NCBI RefSeq assembly: GCF_042477335.2
Contig: NC_091251.1
Coordinates: forward strand, 86,381,501 to 86,445,500
Source of the DNA: Ovis canadensis
Taxonomy: Eukaryota > Chordata > Mammalia > Artiodactyla > Bovidae
Direction: 5' to 3'
Length of the DNA stretch: 64,000 nucleotides
The notes under the pieces: model-generated
The model's database searches: none
The model's input: only the letters and a program-made list of their open reading frames with translations
What the model was told of the DNA's origin: nothing
Part shown: positions 21,956-32,619 of the stretch, piece by piece
How the letters are laid out: each line of letters opens with the position of its first letter
Position numbering within the stretch: the stretch's first letter is position 1
Translations under genes and position numbers: made by a program

Positions 21956-22125
21956 TCTAGAGAGGTGTCTAGAGGGATGGATATTTGGATAGATATGTAA
22001 TAAAGAAAGCACAGTAAAATAGATTCTAGATGGTGGGCATTTGGGCAATAATCATTATCCTTTCAACTTTTCTATACTTCTGGAAATTTAAAATAAAATC
22101 TTAAATAAAATCAATGATCTAACTT
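21956..22125 (+). mobile_element. Ancient L1 3'-UTR fragment
   Basis: 'gatggtgggcatttgggcaa' followed by 'cttttctatacttctggaaa' and an AATAAAAT end resembles the 3' UTR of old mammalian L1 subfamilies, different from the L1 just upstream. Confidence 0.55.
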
Positions 22126-22209
22126 GCTACTTGAACAAGATAGACAAATAGGATCAGCTACAAAAAACTTAGAGCTAACCTTATACAAATAGTAAAATAT
22201 TAAACTATT

Positions 22210-22945
22210 TTTTTTCTAAGTTCAGCAACAAGGCAAAGGTGTCCTTTCTCATTATTTTAATTCAAGATTGTGTTGGAGATCTTAACCAATGCAAGAAAAA
22301 GAAAAGGATTACAGGTAGGAGAAGAAAAAGTAAAACTGTTAATCTTTGCAGTTAATGAAAAAGTTGGAAATCTGAGCATCTATAATACAACCCCTAGATC
22401 TGGTACTTCCAAGATCAAAGGATACATAGTCAAAATTTACAAATCAATACTATTGGAAATACAATTGGAAAATGAAATGAAAACAATTCTATTTACAATA
22501 GCATAAAATACTTCAATTAACTTAACAAATTAACTTAAAAACTGTGCATGACACTGCAAAAGAAATTGTGATATATGTAAACAATGAAATACTATTCAGT
22601 AACAAAAAGGAACAAACTGCTGATACATGAATCAGTTTGCTTGAATCTCAAAAATATTACACTGAATGAAAAAAGCTAGAACAAAAATAGTATATAATAT
22701 ATGATTCATTTACATGTGCTTCTAGAACAGGCAAAACTAATATATAATGAAAAAGAAAATTAGGGCAGAGGTTGCTCCTGGATGGTACTGGGATGGGAAT
22801 TGATTGGGATTGACTGGGGAGGAACATGAGAGAAACTTCTGGGATAATGGAAATGTTTTTAAGGGTGAGTTACGTGGATTTATGTAGTTATCAGATATGT
22901 CTATTAATGTATGGATATATACATTTTTTAGCTTTGTCTCCTGAG
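22210..22945 (+). mobile_element. Ancient L1, ORF2 to 3' region, degraded
   Basis: Diverged sense L1: 'caatgcaagaaaaagaaaag' (ORF2), then 'gaaatactattcagtaacaa' and 'gagaaacttctgggataatg' (3' region). The 78-aa frame at 22270-22506 is a chance survivor of ORF2. Confidence 0.65.
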
Positions 22946-23109
22946 AGGGCCTACAAACAATGACACATCAGTAGCAGTGAGCATACCCAGCACCCAGATT
23001 TTATTCTTTTATTGAAGTTTCTATCATTATCTAAATTTAGGACAATTTGGGCCTCATAATAAATGATAGAAATGGAGTATAATCCATTGAATAAAATAAG
23101 ATTCTATGA

Positions 23110-23259
23110 ATCCAATCTGTCCATTGGATTCTTCAGGCAAGAATACTGGAGTGGGTTGCCATGACCTTCTCCAGGGGATCTTCCCAGCCCAGTGGTTGAA
23201 CCCAGGTCTCCCGCATTGGAGGTGGATTCTTTACCGTCTGGGCCATCAGGAAAGCCCTA
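23110..23259 (-). mobile_element. Bov-tA SINE (antisense), 5'-truncated BovA side
   Basis: Starts inside BovA (tctgtccattggattcttca) and runs to the antisense head ending gggccatcaggaaagccct. The BovA 3' end is missing. Confidence 0.9.
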
Positions 23260-23483
23260 CAACAGAGTGTTCACTAAAAGATATGGAAGAAACATAAAGT
23301 TGGATACCATTAGTGGGCGTTGTGACTAGTGGGTAAAAATATTACACGCAGAATATTTACATAGTATTAAAGTATTTCCACACAAGTTACTTAATATTTA
23401 CATAGGGGAAAATGTTAACTTTACAGTGGAGACATCTCATGGCCATTACCTAAGCTAATTAGCAAAGTTTGGCCAAATTGACT

Positions 23484-23583
23484 GGGGAATCCCTGGTAAC
23501 TCAGATGGTAAAGAATCTGCCTGCAACGCAGAAGACCGGGGTTCAATCCCTGGGTTGGGAAGATCCCGTGGAGAAGGAAATGG
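23484..23583 (+). mobile_element. Bov-tA SINE, 3'-truncated
   Basis: Head tgactggggaatccctggta, B box gggttcaatccct, and the first bases of BovA (gagaaggaaatgg). The remainder is absent, as in the copy at 4112. Confidence 0.88.
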
Positions 23584-24235
23584 ACAATATGACATCATGT
23601 ATTTCCTGACATGATGCTCTAAGAAAGCTATAGAATCTCTCTGTGTTATTATTAACAGAAATGGATAACCTAAATCTAATTATGGTGAAACATTAGACAA
23701 TTCAACTTGAATGACTTCCTACAAAATATCTGGTGTATACTCTCATCACTGAGGAACTTTTCCCTATTAAAAGAGACCAACAAGTCATAACATCTAAAAA
23801 CAATACGGAATCTTGGGTTGGATCCTAGACAAGGAAAAATAAATATGAAGAATATTATGAAAAATATTATCTGGACAAGTGATGAAATTTGAATATGAAA
23901 TTCAGAGTAAATAACAGTATAGTACCAATGTTAAATTTTCTGATTTGGGTCATGGTACTGATTACGTAAAAGAATGTTCTTGTTCTTAGAAAATATAAAA
24001 GTATTTTGGGGTAAAGGCACAATTGCCCTCTCTCCCTGGTAACAACTTAATTTTAAATGGTTCAGAAAGAATATACAAATATATATATATGCAGGCAGGC
24101 ATATACAAACAAATATATATCAGAGTGAGAGAGAGAATGATAAATGGTGCAAAATATAAATAATTTGTGAGTCTGGTGAGTATATGGGGTTTCTTACACT
24201 ATTCTTACAACTTTTTAGTAAATGTGTAATTATAT
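23584..24235. other. No recognisable feature
   Basis: AT-rich sequence with a short (TA)n run at 24078-24090 and a GA-rich patch at 24121-24139. Nothing else recognised. Confidence 0.45.
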
Positions 24236-24397
24236 CAAGGTCTTCTCTGGTGGCTCAGATGGTAAAAAATCCACTGGGGGATTTTGGGTCTCCCAATGTG
24301 GGAGACCTGGGTTCGATCACTGGGTCAGGAAGATCCCCTGGAGAAGAGCGTGGCTACCCACTCCAGTATTCTGGCCTGGAAAATTCTATGGACAGAA
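24236..24397 (+). mobile_element. Bov-tA SINE, 3'-truncated
   Basis: Head gtcttctctggtggctcaga with an inserted 'ccactgggggattttgggt' before the usual caatgtgggagacctgg. BovA stops after ctatggacagaa. Confidence 0.88.
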
Positions 24398-25660
24398 ATT
24401 ACAAGTTTGGAAAGTTATTCATACTACTACCAGCATATGTATGTTTAAGTGAAACTATGTGTGTGTGGGTGGGTGGGTGTGGTAAACATAGTGGCATGCT
24501 ACGATATTTGTAAGTATATGAACTCAGTGTTCAGTTTGAAATGGTGGTTCTTATTCTTAAAGGGAACAAACCTCTTTACTGATAAGTCCCACCATTCTGT
24601 CTGCTTCAAGTTCTTTTTTGTTTCATTGTTTTAGAAATACTGAGAAATCGGGAAAAGATAGCCTACTTTATTTTCATCCATAATCAAAACTAGCAAACCT
24701 CTTTTTCAGAATCTACTCAGGATTTACCCTGCCAGGCAAAGTGAATATTTACAACCATGACTTCAGATCTGTTCATGAGACAATTATGTGTCTGTTGACT
24801 TGCTTCAAGGGATGGATTACTGAAAGGCATTAGTGTAATCCCAAATAGGACAACGTGTGTCTAGTGTGAAAAATGTGTCGACAAAAATCCACAAAATTCA
24901 ATAGCCAGAGATGTTTTATAAAACCCAGACAAATATGAAGCTTTAATGAAGCTTTTTGGTTTTCATCATCGTCAGCATTATATATGTACTTTGTTTAAAG
25001 AATCAAGTGATTCAGCAAGTTTTGTTAAGAAAAGATATCAATACCCCGTGCTCCCTCTGCCTATTACCCACTCTTCAGAGGTAACCACTTTCATCTTTTG
25101 TAGCTGATTATTTTTATGTTTGCTGCCATGTCTCTAAACATAATTAATTTTTATTTCTTTGATTTTTCAGTTTTGTAAATGAATATTTATTTGTAAACTT
25201 ACTGTGGAAGGTAGGACCCAAATTCTCATTGCTCTCCCTTCGCCCACCACACAGTTACACACCCTTCCCATCTTTCCATCCTCCCCTCTCCCACAACCTC
25301 CAAAAACTGTTCTATCAAATTTTGATTCAGTCTATATTAAGGGTGTGCAAAATTATGATCATGTAAATAGAATTTACAACTGATGCTAGTCATGTACTAT
25401 GATTATTGTCTTATCCTGAACATGCCTTTCTTTTCCCTGGAGTTAATAACTGTCATGTTTTGTAATTAGCTTACTTTTCCATGTACGTATCATGAATTCA
25501 GCCCCGAACTCTTTGACAGTTGTATGAATTTCCTTTCAAGAGTTTCTGACACATCAAATATTCTAGTGGTTTCCTATTCCAAGGAATAGTGCCTGTAATC
25601 TACTTTGGTCTGAACTGGTATGCCCATGTGCCTGGTGACAACTGTCATCCGGAAATTTCC
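24398..25660. other. Mostly unassigned; possible ancient repeat from about 25020
   Basis: 24398-25020 shows nothing. 25021-25660 has C-rich blocks (cccctctcccacaacctcca) of the kind seen in old mammalian LINE or LTR sequence, and continues after the SINE block at 26134. I cannot name it. Confidence 0.3.
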
Positions 25661-26133
25661 CTTCACTGTCATCTTGTATGTGTGCGTGGTCAGTCACGTC
25701 TGACTCTTTGTGATCCCATGGACCGTGGCCTGCCATGCTCCTCTGACCCTGAGATTTTCCAGGCAAGTGGGTAGCCTTTATCTGCTCCAGGGCATCTTCC
25801 CAACCCACTGATCCAAGCCAGGTCCCCTGCATGGCAGGTGGATTCTTTACCAGTTGAGCAACCAAGGAAGCCAAAGAATACTGGAGTGGGTAGCCTATCC
25901 CTTCTCCAGCAGATCTTCCTGACCCAGGAGTTGAACCAGAATCTCCTGCACTGCAGGCAGATTCTTTACTGGCTGAGCTACCAGGGAAGCCCTTTGCAGG
26001 CAAGAATACTGGTCATTTCCTACTCAAGAGGACCTTCCTGACCCAGGGACTGAACCCACTTCTGCTGTGTCTCCTGCATTGGCAGGTGGATTCTTTACCA
26101 CTGTGCCACCTGAGACGTCCCCTCATTGTCATC
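25661..26133 (-). mobile_element. Three-headed Bov-tA array inside one TSD pair
   Basis: Three antisense tRNA-like heads in a row: ending gagcaaccaaggaagcc (25856-25872), gagctaccagggaagccc (25975-25992) and gtgccacctgagacgtcc (26103-26120). Only the leftmost unit (25685-25873) has a full BovA; the other two stop at the 'agaatactgg' point. The outer flanks cttcactgtcatc (25661-25673) and cctcattgtcatc (26121-26133) look like one TSD with two mismatches. Confidence 0.88.
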
Positions 26134-26890
26134 ATCCACCTCTCAATTACTGTAGATGTCCTGTTCATTTTCATCTTGAGTTGTACTTTTGTTTTAGGGG
26201 AGCACATTCTCTAGTTATTTCAAAAGAAAGATATGAAAGAATTTTGTTCTATTTTTTTGTTTTTTGAGTATTTGCATTTCTGAAAATATCCTTATTCCCC
26301 CCAATGTACCTGATTTAGGAGTAAGTCCTTCACCAAAGACAATATTGTTGGGAATGGAATAAATGAATATAAAAGTTAAGATCCTGTCATTGTTGTTATT
26401 GCTCAGTTGCTCAGTCATGTCCAACTCTTTGGGACCCCATGGACTGCAGCATGCCAGGCTTCCCTGTCCTTCACCATCTCCTGGAGCTTGCTCGACTCAT
26501 GTCCATTAAGTCAGTGGTGCCATCCAACCATCTTGTCCTCTGTCATCTCTTTCTCCTCCTGCCTTCAAACTTTCCCAGCATCAGGGTTTTCTCTAATGAG
26601 TTGGCTCTTCACATCAAGTGGCCAAAGTATTGGAGTTTCAGCTTCAGCTTCAGCATCAGTCCTTCCAATGAATATTCAGGATTGATTTCCTTCAGCATTG
26701 ACTGGTTTGATCTCCAAGGGACTCTCAGGAGTCTTCTCCAACACCACAGTTCAAAAGCATTAATTCTTTGGCACTTAACTTTCTTTACAGTCCAGTTTTC
26801 ACATCCATAATGACTACTGGAAAAACCATAGCTTTGACTAGACAGACCTTTGTTGGCAAAGTAATGTCTGTGCTTTTTAATATTCTGTCT

Positions 26891-26931
26891 AGGTTGGTCA
26901 CGACTGAAGTAACTTAGCAGCAGGTTGGTCA
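26891..26931 (-). mobile_element. 21-base BovA-tail insertion with 10-bp TSD
   Basis: Inside the BovB, aggttggtca is present twice (26891-26900 and 26922-26931). Between them lie 21 bases (26901-26921), cgactgaagtaacttagcag plus c, which match the extreme 3' end of Bov-A2 or Bov-tA read in the plus sense. Other BovB copies here have one aggttggtca and no insert. The insert itself reads on the plus strand. Confidence 0.8.
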
Positions 26932-27330
26932 TAACTTTTCTTCCAAGGAGCAAGCATCTTTTAATTTCATGGGTGCAGTCACAATCTGCAGTGATTTTGG
27001 AGCCCAAGAAAATAAAGTCTCTCACTATTTCCATTGTTTCCCCATCTATTTGCCATGAAGTGATGGGACTGGATGCCATGATTTTCATTTTTTGAATGTT
27101 GAGTTTTAAGCCAAGTTTTTCACTCTCCTCTTTCACTTTGATCAAGAGACTCTTTAGTTCCTCTTTGCTTTCTACTATAACGGTGGTGTCATCTGCTTAT
27201 CTGAGGTCGTTGATATTTCTCCCGGTAATCTTGATTATGGCTTGTGTTTCATCCAGCCCGTCATTTCGCATAATGTACTTTGAATATAAGTTAAATAAGC
27301 AGCGTGACAATATACAGCCTTTACGTACTC

Positions 27331-27529
27331 CTTTCCCGATTTGCAATGTGGGAGACCTGGGTTCAATCCCTGGGTCGGGAAAATCCCCTGGAGAAGGAAA
27401 TGGCAACCCACTCCAGTATTCTTGCCTGGAGAATCCCATGGACGGAGGAGCTTGGTGGGCTAAAGTCCACGGGTCACAAAGAGTCGGACACGACTGAGTG
27501 ACTTCACATCACTTTCACTTTCCTGATTT
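27331..27529 (+). mobile_element. Bov-tA SINE, 5'-truncated, inserted in BovB, 12-bp TSD
   Basis: Starts within the head at gcaatgtgggagacctgggt and ends with BovA (gtcggacacgactgagtgac). The TSD is ctttcccgattt (27331-27342) and ctttcctgattt (27518-27529), one mismatch. It post-dates the host BovB. Confidence 0.95.
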
Positions 27530-29195
27530 GGAACCAGTCTGTTGTTCCACCTCCGGTTCTAACTGTTGCTTCTTGACCTGCATACAGATTTCTCAGGAGG
27601 CAGGTAAGTTGGTCTGGTGTTCCAGTCTCTTGAAGAATTTTCCAGTTTGTTGTGATCCATACAGTCAAAGGCTTTATCATAGTCAATGAAGCAGAAGTAG
27701 ATGGTTTTCTGGAATTCTCTTGCTTTTTCTAAGATCCACTGGATGTTAGCAATTTGATCTCTGGCTTCTCTGCCTTTTATAAATCCAGCTTGAACAACTG
27801 GAAGTTCATGGTTCATGTACTGTTGAAGCCTAGCTTGGAGAATTTTGAGCATTACTTTGCTAGCATGTGAGATGAGTGCAATTGTGCAGTAGCTTTAACA
27901 TTCTTTGGCATTGCCTTTCTTTGGAATTGGAATGAAAGCTAACCTTTTCTAGTCCTGTGGCCACTGCTGAGCTTTCCAAATTTGCTGGCATATTGAGTGC
28001 AACAGTTTTACAGCATCATCTTTTAGGATTTGAAATAGCGCAACTGGAATTCTTTCACTTCCACTAGCTTTGTTCGTTGTGATGGTTCCTAAGGCCAACT
28101 TGACTTTGCATTCCAGGATGTCTGGCTCTAGGTGAGTGATCACAACATCATCCTGGTTATCTGGGTCATGAAGATCTCTTTGGTATAGTTCTTCTGTGTA
28201 TTCTTGTCATCCCTTCTTAATATCTTCTGCTTCTGTTAGGTCCATATCATTTTCATTCTTTATTGTGCCCATCTTTGCATGAAATGTTCCCTTGGATCTC
28301 TAATTTTCTTGAAGAGATCTCTAGTCTTTCCCATTCTGTTGTTTTCCTCTGTTTCTTTCCACTGATCACTTAGGAAGGCTATCTTATCTCTCCTTGCTAT
28401 TTTTTGGAAGTCTGCATTCAGATGGATATATCTTTCCTTTTCTTCTTTCCCTTTCGCTTCTCTTCTTTTCTCAGCTATTTGGAAGGTCTCCTCAGACAGC
28501 CATTTTGCCTTTTTGCATTTCTTTTTCTTGGGGATGGTTTTGTACAGCCTCCTGTACAATGTTATGAACCTCTGTCCGTAGTTCTTCAGGCACTCTGTCT
28601 ATCAGATCTAATCCCTTAAATCTATTTCTCACTTCCACTGTATAATGTTAAGGGATTTGATTTAGGTCATACCTGAATGGCCTAGTAGTTTTCTCTACTT
28701 TCTTCAATTTAAGTCTGAATTTGGCAATAAGGAGCTCCTGATCTGAGCCACAGTCAGCTCCCGTTCTTGTTTTTGCTGACTGCATAGAGCTTCTCCATCT
28801 TTGGCTGCAAAGAATATAATTAATCTGATTTCAGTATTGACCATTTGGTGATGTCCATGTGTCAATTCATCTCTTGTGTTGTTGGAAGAGAGTGTTTGCT
28901 ATGACCAGTGCATTTTCTTGGCAAAACTCTATTATCCTTTGCCCTGCTTCATTTTGTACTCCAAGGCCAAACTTGTTTATTACTCCAGGTATCACTTGAC
29001 TTCCTACTTTTGCATTCCAGTCCCCTATGATGAAAGGACATCTTTTTTTGGTGTTTGTTCTAGAAAGTCATATAGGTTTTCACAGAATTGTTCAACTTCA
29101 GCTTCTTTGGCATTAGCGTTTAGGGCATAGACTTTGATTACTGTGATATTGAATAGTTTGCCTTGGAAATGAACAGAGATCATTCTGTTCACCTA

Positions 29196-29490
29196 TAAAA
29201 TCTTGCAGGAGAGTTAGATTCTAGGAGTTTAGGAATGGGTTCAGAGGGTTGTCCCCAAACACTTACCTGAAATAGATGATGAAACAGGAGGAAACTGAGA
29301 TACCTTTAACTAGCAGGTTTACATTCTTATCCCACATCCACCCTCCCTCTCTGTGAAATGAGAACTGTAGAGGAAGAGTGAGTCAGTCTGTACTCAGAAA
29401 ATAACAGATGCTGTATTTTTGTATATCTGATTTTATGATGTGATCAAACTTGACCAGTCCATGTACATTTCTGATTTCTTTTTTGTCCCC
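29196..29490. other. Short unassigned gap between two BovB copies
   Basis: About 300 bases with no recognised repeat. It separates two antisense BovB insertions. Confidence 0.5.
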
Positions 29491-29493
29491 CAC

Positions 29494-30558
29494 TTCAGTT
29501 CAGTTCAGTCCAGTCGCTCAGTCGTGTCCGACTCTTTGTGACCCCATGAATCGCAGCACGCCAGGCCTCCCTGTCCATCACCAACTCCCGGAGTTCACTC
29601 AGATTCATGTCCATCAAGTCAGTGATGCCATCCAGCCATCTCATCCTCTGTCGTCCCCTTCTCCTCCTGCCTCTAACCCCTCTCAGCATCAGAGTCTTTT
29701 CCAATAAGTCAACTCTTCACATGAGGTGGCCAAAGTACTGGAGTTTCAGCTTTAGCATCATTCCTTCCAAAGAAATCCCAGGGCTGATCTCCTTCAGAAT
29801 GGACTTGTTGGATCTCCTTGCAGTCCAAGGGACCCTCAAGAGTCTTCTCCAACACCACAGTTCAAAAGCATCAATTCTTTGGTGCTCAGCTTTCTTTACA
29901 GCCCAACTCTCACATCCATACATGACCACTGGAAAAACCATAGCCTTGACTAGACGGACCTTAGTCGGCAAAATAATGTCTCTGCTTTTGAATATGCTAT
30001 CTAGGTTGGTCATAACTTTTCTTCCAAGGAGTAAGCATCTTTTAATTTCATGGTTGCAGTCACCATCTGCAGTGATTTTGGAGCCCCCCAAAATAAAGTC
30101 TGACACTGTTTCCACTGTTTCCCCATCTATTTCCCATGAAGTGATGGGACCGGATGCCATAATCTTCATTTTCTGAATGTTGAGCTTTAAGCCAACTTTT
30201 TCAGTCTCCTCTTTCACTTTCATCAAGAGGCTTTTTAGCTCTTCTTCACTTTCTGCTGTAAGGGTGGTGTCATCTGCATATCTGAGGTTATGGATATTTC
30301 TCCTGGCAATCTTGATTCCAGCTTGTGTTTCTTCCAGTCCAGCGTTTCTCATGATGTACTCTGCATATAAGTTAAATAAGCAGGGTGACAATATACAGCA
30401 TTGACATACTCCTTTTCCTATTTGGAACCAGTCTGTTGTTTCATGTCCAGTTCTAACTGTTGCTTCCTGACCTGCATACAGATTTCTCAAGAGGCAGGTC
30501 AGGTGGTCTGGTATTCCCATCTCTTTCAGAATTTTCCACAGTTTATTGTGATCCACAC
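29494..30558 (-). mobile_element. BovB LINE, 1.07 kb, 5'-truncated
   Basis: Antisense BovB from an intact tail (29494-29520) to the RT N-terminal palm, ending at about 30558 in the DCVDHNKLW-coding block. It is among the best preserved copies, with one continuous 295-aa frame over nearly its whole length. I found no convincing TSD. Confidence 0.94.
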
Positions 30559-30604
30559 AATGACTGTCTTTTGTAATCAGAAAAAGCAATATAGATGTTT
30601 CCAT
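29717..30604 (-). pseudogene. BovB reverse-transcriptase remnant, 295 aa, longest RT frame
   Basis: From residue 17 the frame follows BovB RT: VDHNKLWKILKEMG (17-30), motif B as GVCQCC (65-70), YADD at 109-112, and the [20 protein letters not shown] block near 215-235. The usual Gly after Gln in motif B is Cys69, so the enzyme would probably be inactive even if expressed. The first 16 residues come from flanking sequence. The first RT catalytic motif and the whole endonuclease are absent. Confidence 0.9.
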
Positions 30605-30954
30605 TGTGAGGCAAAGTGTTTTGGAAAACCAAAGGATATGTTGTACAGAAGTATTTCTAAGGTGTATAAGTTCCTAATCAACAGGTGATGAAGGTGAAAG
30701 AATGAAGCAAGAAGCTCATACATGAAACATATGTAAGGGGATCATACAGTTCTATTAAACGTGATTTGACATCTTGCAGAGGTCTCTGGCCCTATGCAGA
30801 AAGAACTACCACAGTTTTTCAAAGAGCAACATAAGGATATAATAACCTTATTTTGCCACTTTCTTCGTCATGGAAACTTTATTCTCACTGGTCCTCTTCA
30901 AACTCTGCTGTCCAGCAAATTATGATAAAGGGCAGGAGCTATTTAACAGCTATT
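30559..30954. other. No recognisable feature
   Basis: Apparently single-copy sequence. A loose resemblance to BovB at 30577-30600 was considered and not accepted. Confidence 0.45.
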
Positions 30955-31092
30955 CCCCATTCAGATCAGAGAAGGCAGTGGCAACCCACTTCAGTACTCT
31001 TGCCTGGAAAATCCCATGGACGGAGGAGCCCAGTAGGCTAAGAGTCGGACACAGCTGAAGCGACTTAGCAGCAGTAGTAGCCCCATTCAGAT
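30955..31092 (+). mobile_element. Bov-A SINE (single BovA unit) with 12-bp TSD
   Basis: A BovA unit without a tRNA head (gagaaggcagtggcaaccca) ending in gacttagcagcagtagtagc. The TSD ccccattcagat is exact at 30955-30966 and 31081-31092. An internal deletion joins 'cagtaggcta' to 'agagtcggac'. Confidence 0.94.
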
Positions 31093-31240
31093 GTCTGAGG
31101 GTGTGAGATCTAACTTCAGTGAGCTTTGTTTCTCTTAATACTCCATATGTTTCTAGATCTCATAATTGCTAATAAAAGCATGCTGATGATAAGTCCACAT
31201 CAGTCTAATTATTCTTTTTTGAGTTATCTGTTCCCCAGCC

Positions 31241-31306
31241 AGGGATTATTCCCCTCGGAAGTGAGAGTACAGAGTCCTAATCACTGGACCATCAGGGAAT
31301 CCCCTC
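31241..31306 (-). repeat. tRNA-derived SINE head fragment (antisense)
   Basis: The 'cagccagggattattcccct' and 'ctggaccatcagggaatccc' blocks are an antisense CHR-type head. Confidence 0.7.
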
Positions 31307-31644
31307 ATTACCTTTGATTTCTACAGTTTAACTTCAGCGTGCCTTCCTGTTGATTTGTCCCTATGTTTCCTCATGAAGATTCTTTGTTGTTTTTCAATCT
31401 TAGGATTCATGTTTAGGAGAGTTCTCCTCTGTCACCTTTTTGGAGATTGCTTTTCTCTCATTCTCTCTACTTCCTCCCCCTGAAGTTCTTACTGGGTTTA
31501 TATTAGAGCTTCTCATTCTGTTTTTCATATTTCTTAGATACTCTTTGATATATTGTGTTATTTTCCCTCTGCGCCACCTTCTGGCTGATTTTTTTCACAT
31601 CATCTCTTGTTTCCTCTTTTCTTCATAATGTCTGGTGAAATACT
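31307..31644 (-). repeat. Possible old L1 fragment (antisense)
   Basis: The pyrimidine-rich text with 'ccaccttctggctgattttt' resembles the antisense 5' part of old L1. Uncertain. Confidence 0.3.
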
Positions 31645-32050
31645 ATTTATATTTTATGGCAGGACAAGAAAAAATTAAACCTAAACTTTTCTGTGCGTTT
31701 GTTTGGCCCTTCTCACTCCCACTGTGCAGTGTGGATTTGCATTACACATTAACCAGGGTTCCTCAAAGATGGGATGCCAGTAGTGTAACTTCTTAGAGAA
31801 CAGCGTCCTTTCTCAGCTCTGTAAGGAGCTTGCTTGCTGCTTGCTCTATGTGCTACCCTGGCTATGTATGCTTGGTGAAGTTTATCTGGAATATCAGCAT
31901 ATCATGTTGATATACAGTCTTTTGACTCAAAAATGTATATGACATGCCTCCAACTTCTAACAAATGGAACAGTTCTCAAAGTTTTCTGTGAATCTACTTC
32001 CCGGGTTATAATCCTCTATTTAGCTTGAATAAAATTCTTTTTATTTCTTC
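31645..32050 (+). repeat. LTR-like interspersed repeat, copy 2
   Basis: Same family as 3693-3885 on the other strand, but longer. It runs through 'gcattacacattaaccaggg' and 'tgctaccctggctatgtatg' to an AATAAA (32028-32033) followed by a T-rich 'ttctttttatttcttcttga' end. This layout suggests the 3' part of an old LTR. I see no retroviral genes nearby. Confidence 0.5.
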
Positions 32051-32334
32051 TTGATAGTTGAAGTTTCATTGACATATCTTCTCCCCTCCCCCGGCCCTTA
32101 GAGTTTCACTTCTTTTCTGAGAAGAACATAACTAGACTTTAATATAGCTCAGTCACCTCAGTGTCTGGCTATTTGTCATATGTATTATTTGTTGGACCTA
32201 CTGATCTTCTCTGATATTATTGTTTTCTATCTAATTTTTGATTCTGAGTTAGAGTTACTTACTGTGTGATTTCTATGTATTCTGGCTTATTAAGATGTCC
32301 TTATTGAATTATTTCTGATTTGGATTTTGTCACC

Positions 32335-32553
32335 TTGCATGCTCAGTCACTTCCATCGTGTCCAACTCTTTGTGATCCAATGGACCATAGCCCACTAGGA
32401 TCCTCTGTCTTTGGGATTCTTCAGGCAAGAATACTGGAGCTGGTTGCCATTTCCTTCTCCAGGGAATCTTCCTGACCCAGGGACTGAACCTGAATATCTT
32501 GTGTCTCTTGTGTTGGCAAGCAGATTCTTCACCACTAGCGCCCCCTGGGAAGC
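32335..32553 (-). mobile_element. Bov-tA SINE (antisense)
   Basis: Antisense BovA then head ending cactagcgccccctgggaag (32533-32552). The head end contains agcgccccct, which on the minus strand is a strong CTCF-like core. Confidence 0.93.
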
Positions 32554-32619
32554 CCAGTGAGAATGTGTACCTATAACCCCTGCCTGCAGAGACTGGGTTC
32601 AGACTGTCTCTTGCTGACT

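Larger units (their letters stand above)
26396..29195 (-). mobile_element. BovB LINE, about 2.8 kb, longest copy in the window
   Basis: Antisense BovB from the tail to the C-terminal part of the endonuclease. Read on the minus strand the order is: endonuclease end with a GDWNAK-type motif (29009-29033), EN-RT linker (28260-28559 frame), RT N-terminal blocks (27949-28143; 27559-27852), the motif-C region with TAA replacing the Tyr of YADD (27188-27199), and the C-terminal region. It is broken into at least six frames, carries a Bov-tA (27343-27517) and a 21-base insertion (26901-26921), and is 5'-truncated near 29195. Confidence 0.95.

Noticed and set aside
26396..29195. A full-length, possibly active BovB
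   Set aside because: The 5' part including most of the endonuclease is missing and the RT has many stops, including one at the catalytic Tyr.
30577..30604. Continuation of the BovB RT beyond 30558
   Set aside because: A short resemblance (agcaatatagatgttt) exists, but the 20 bases before it do not align, so I end the element at 30558.
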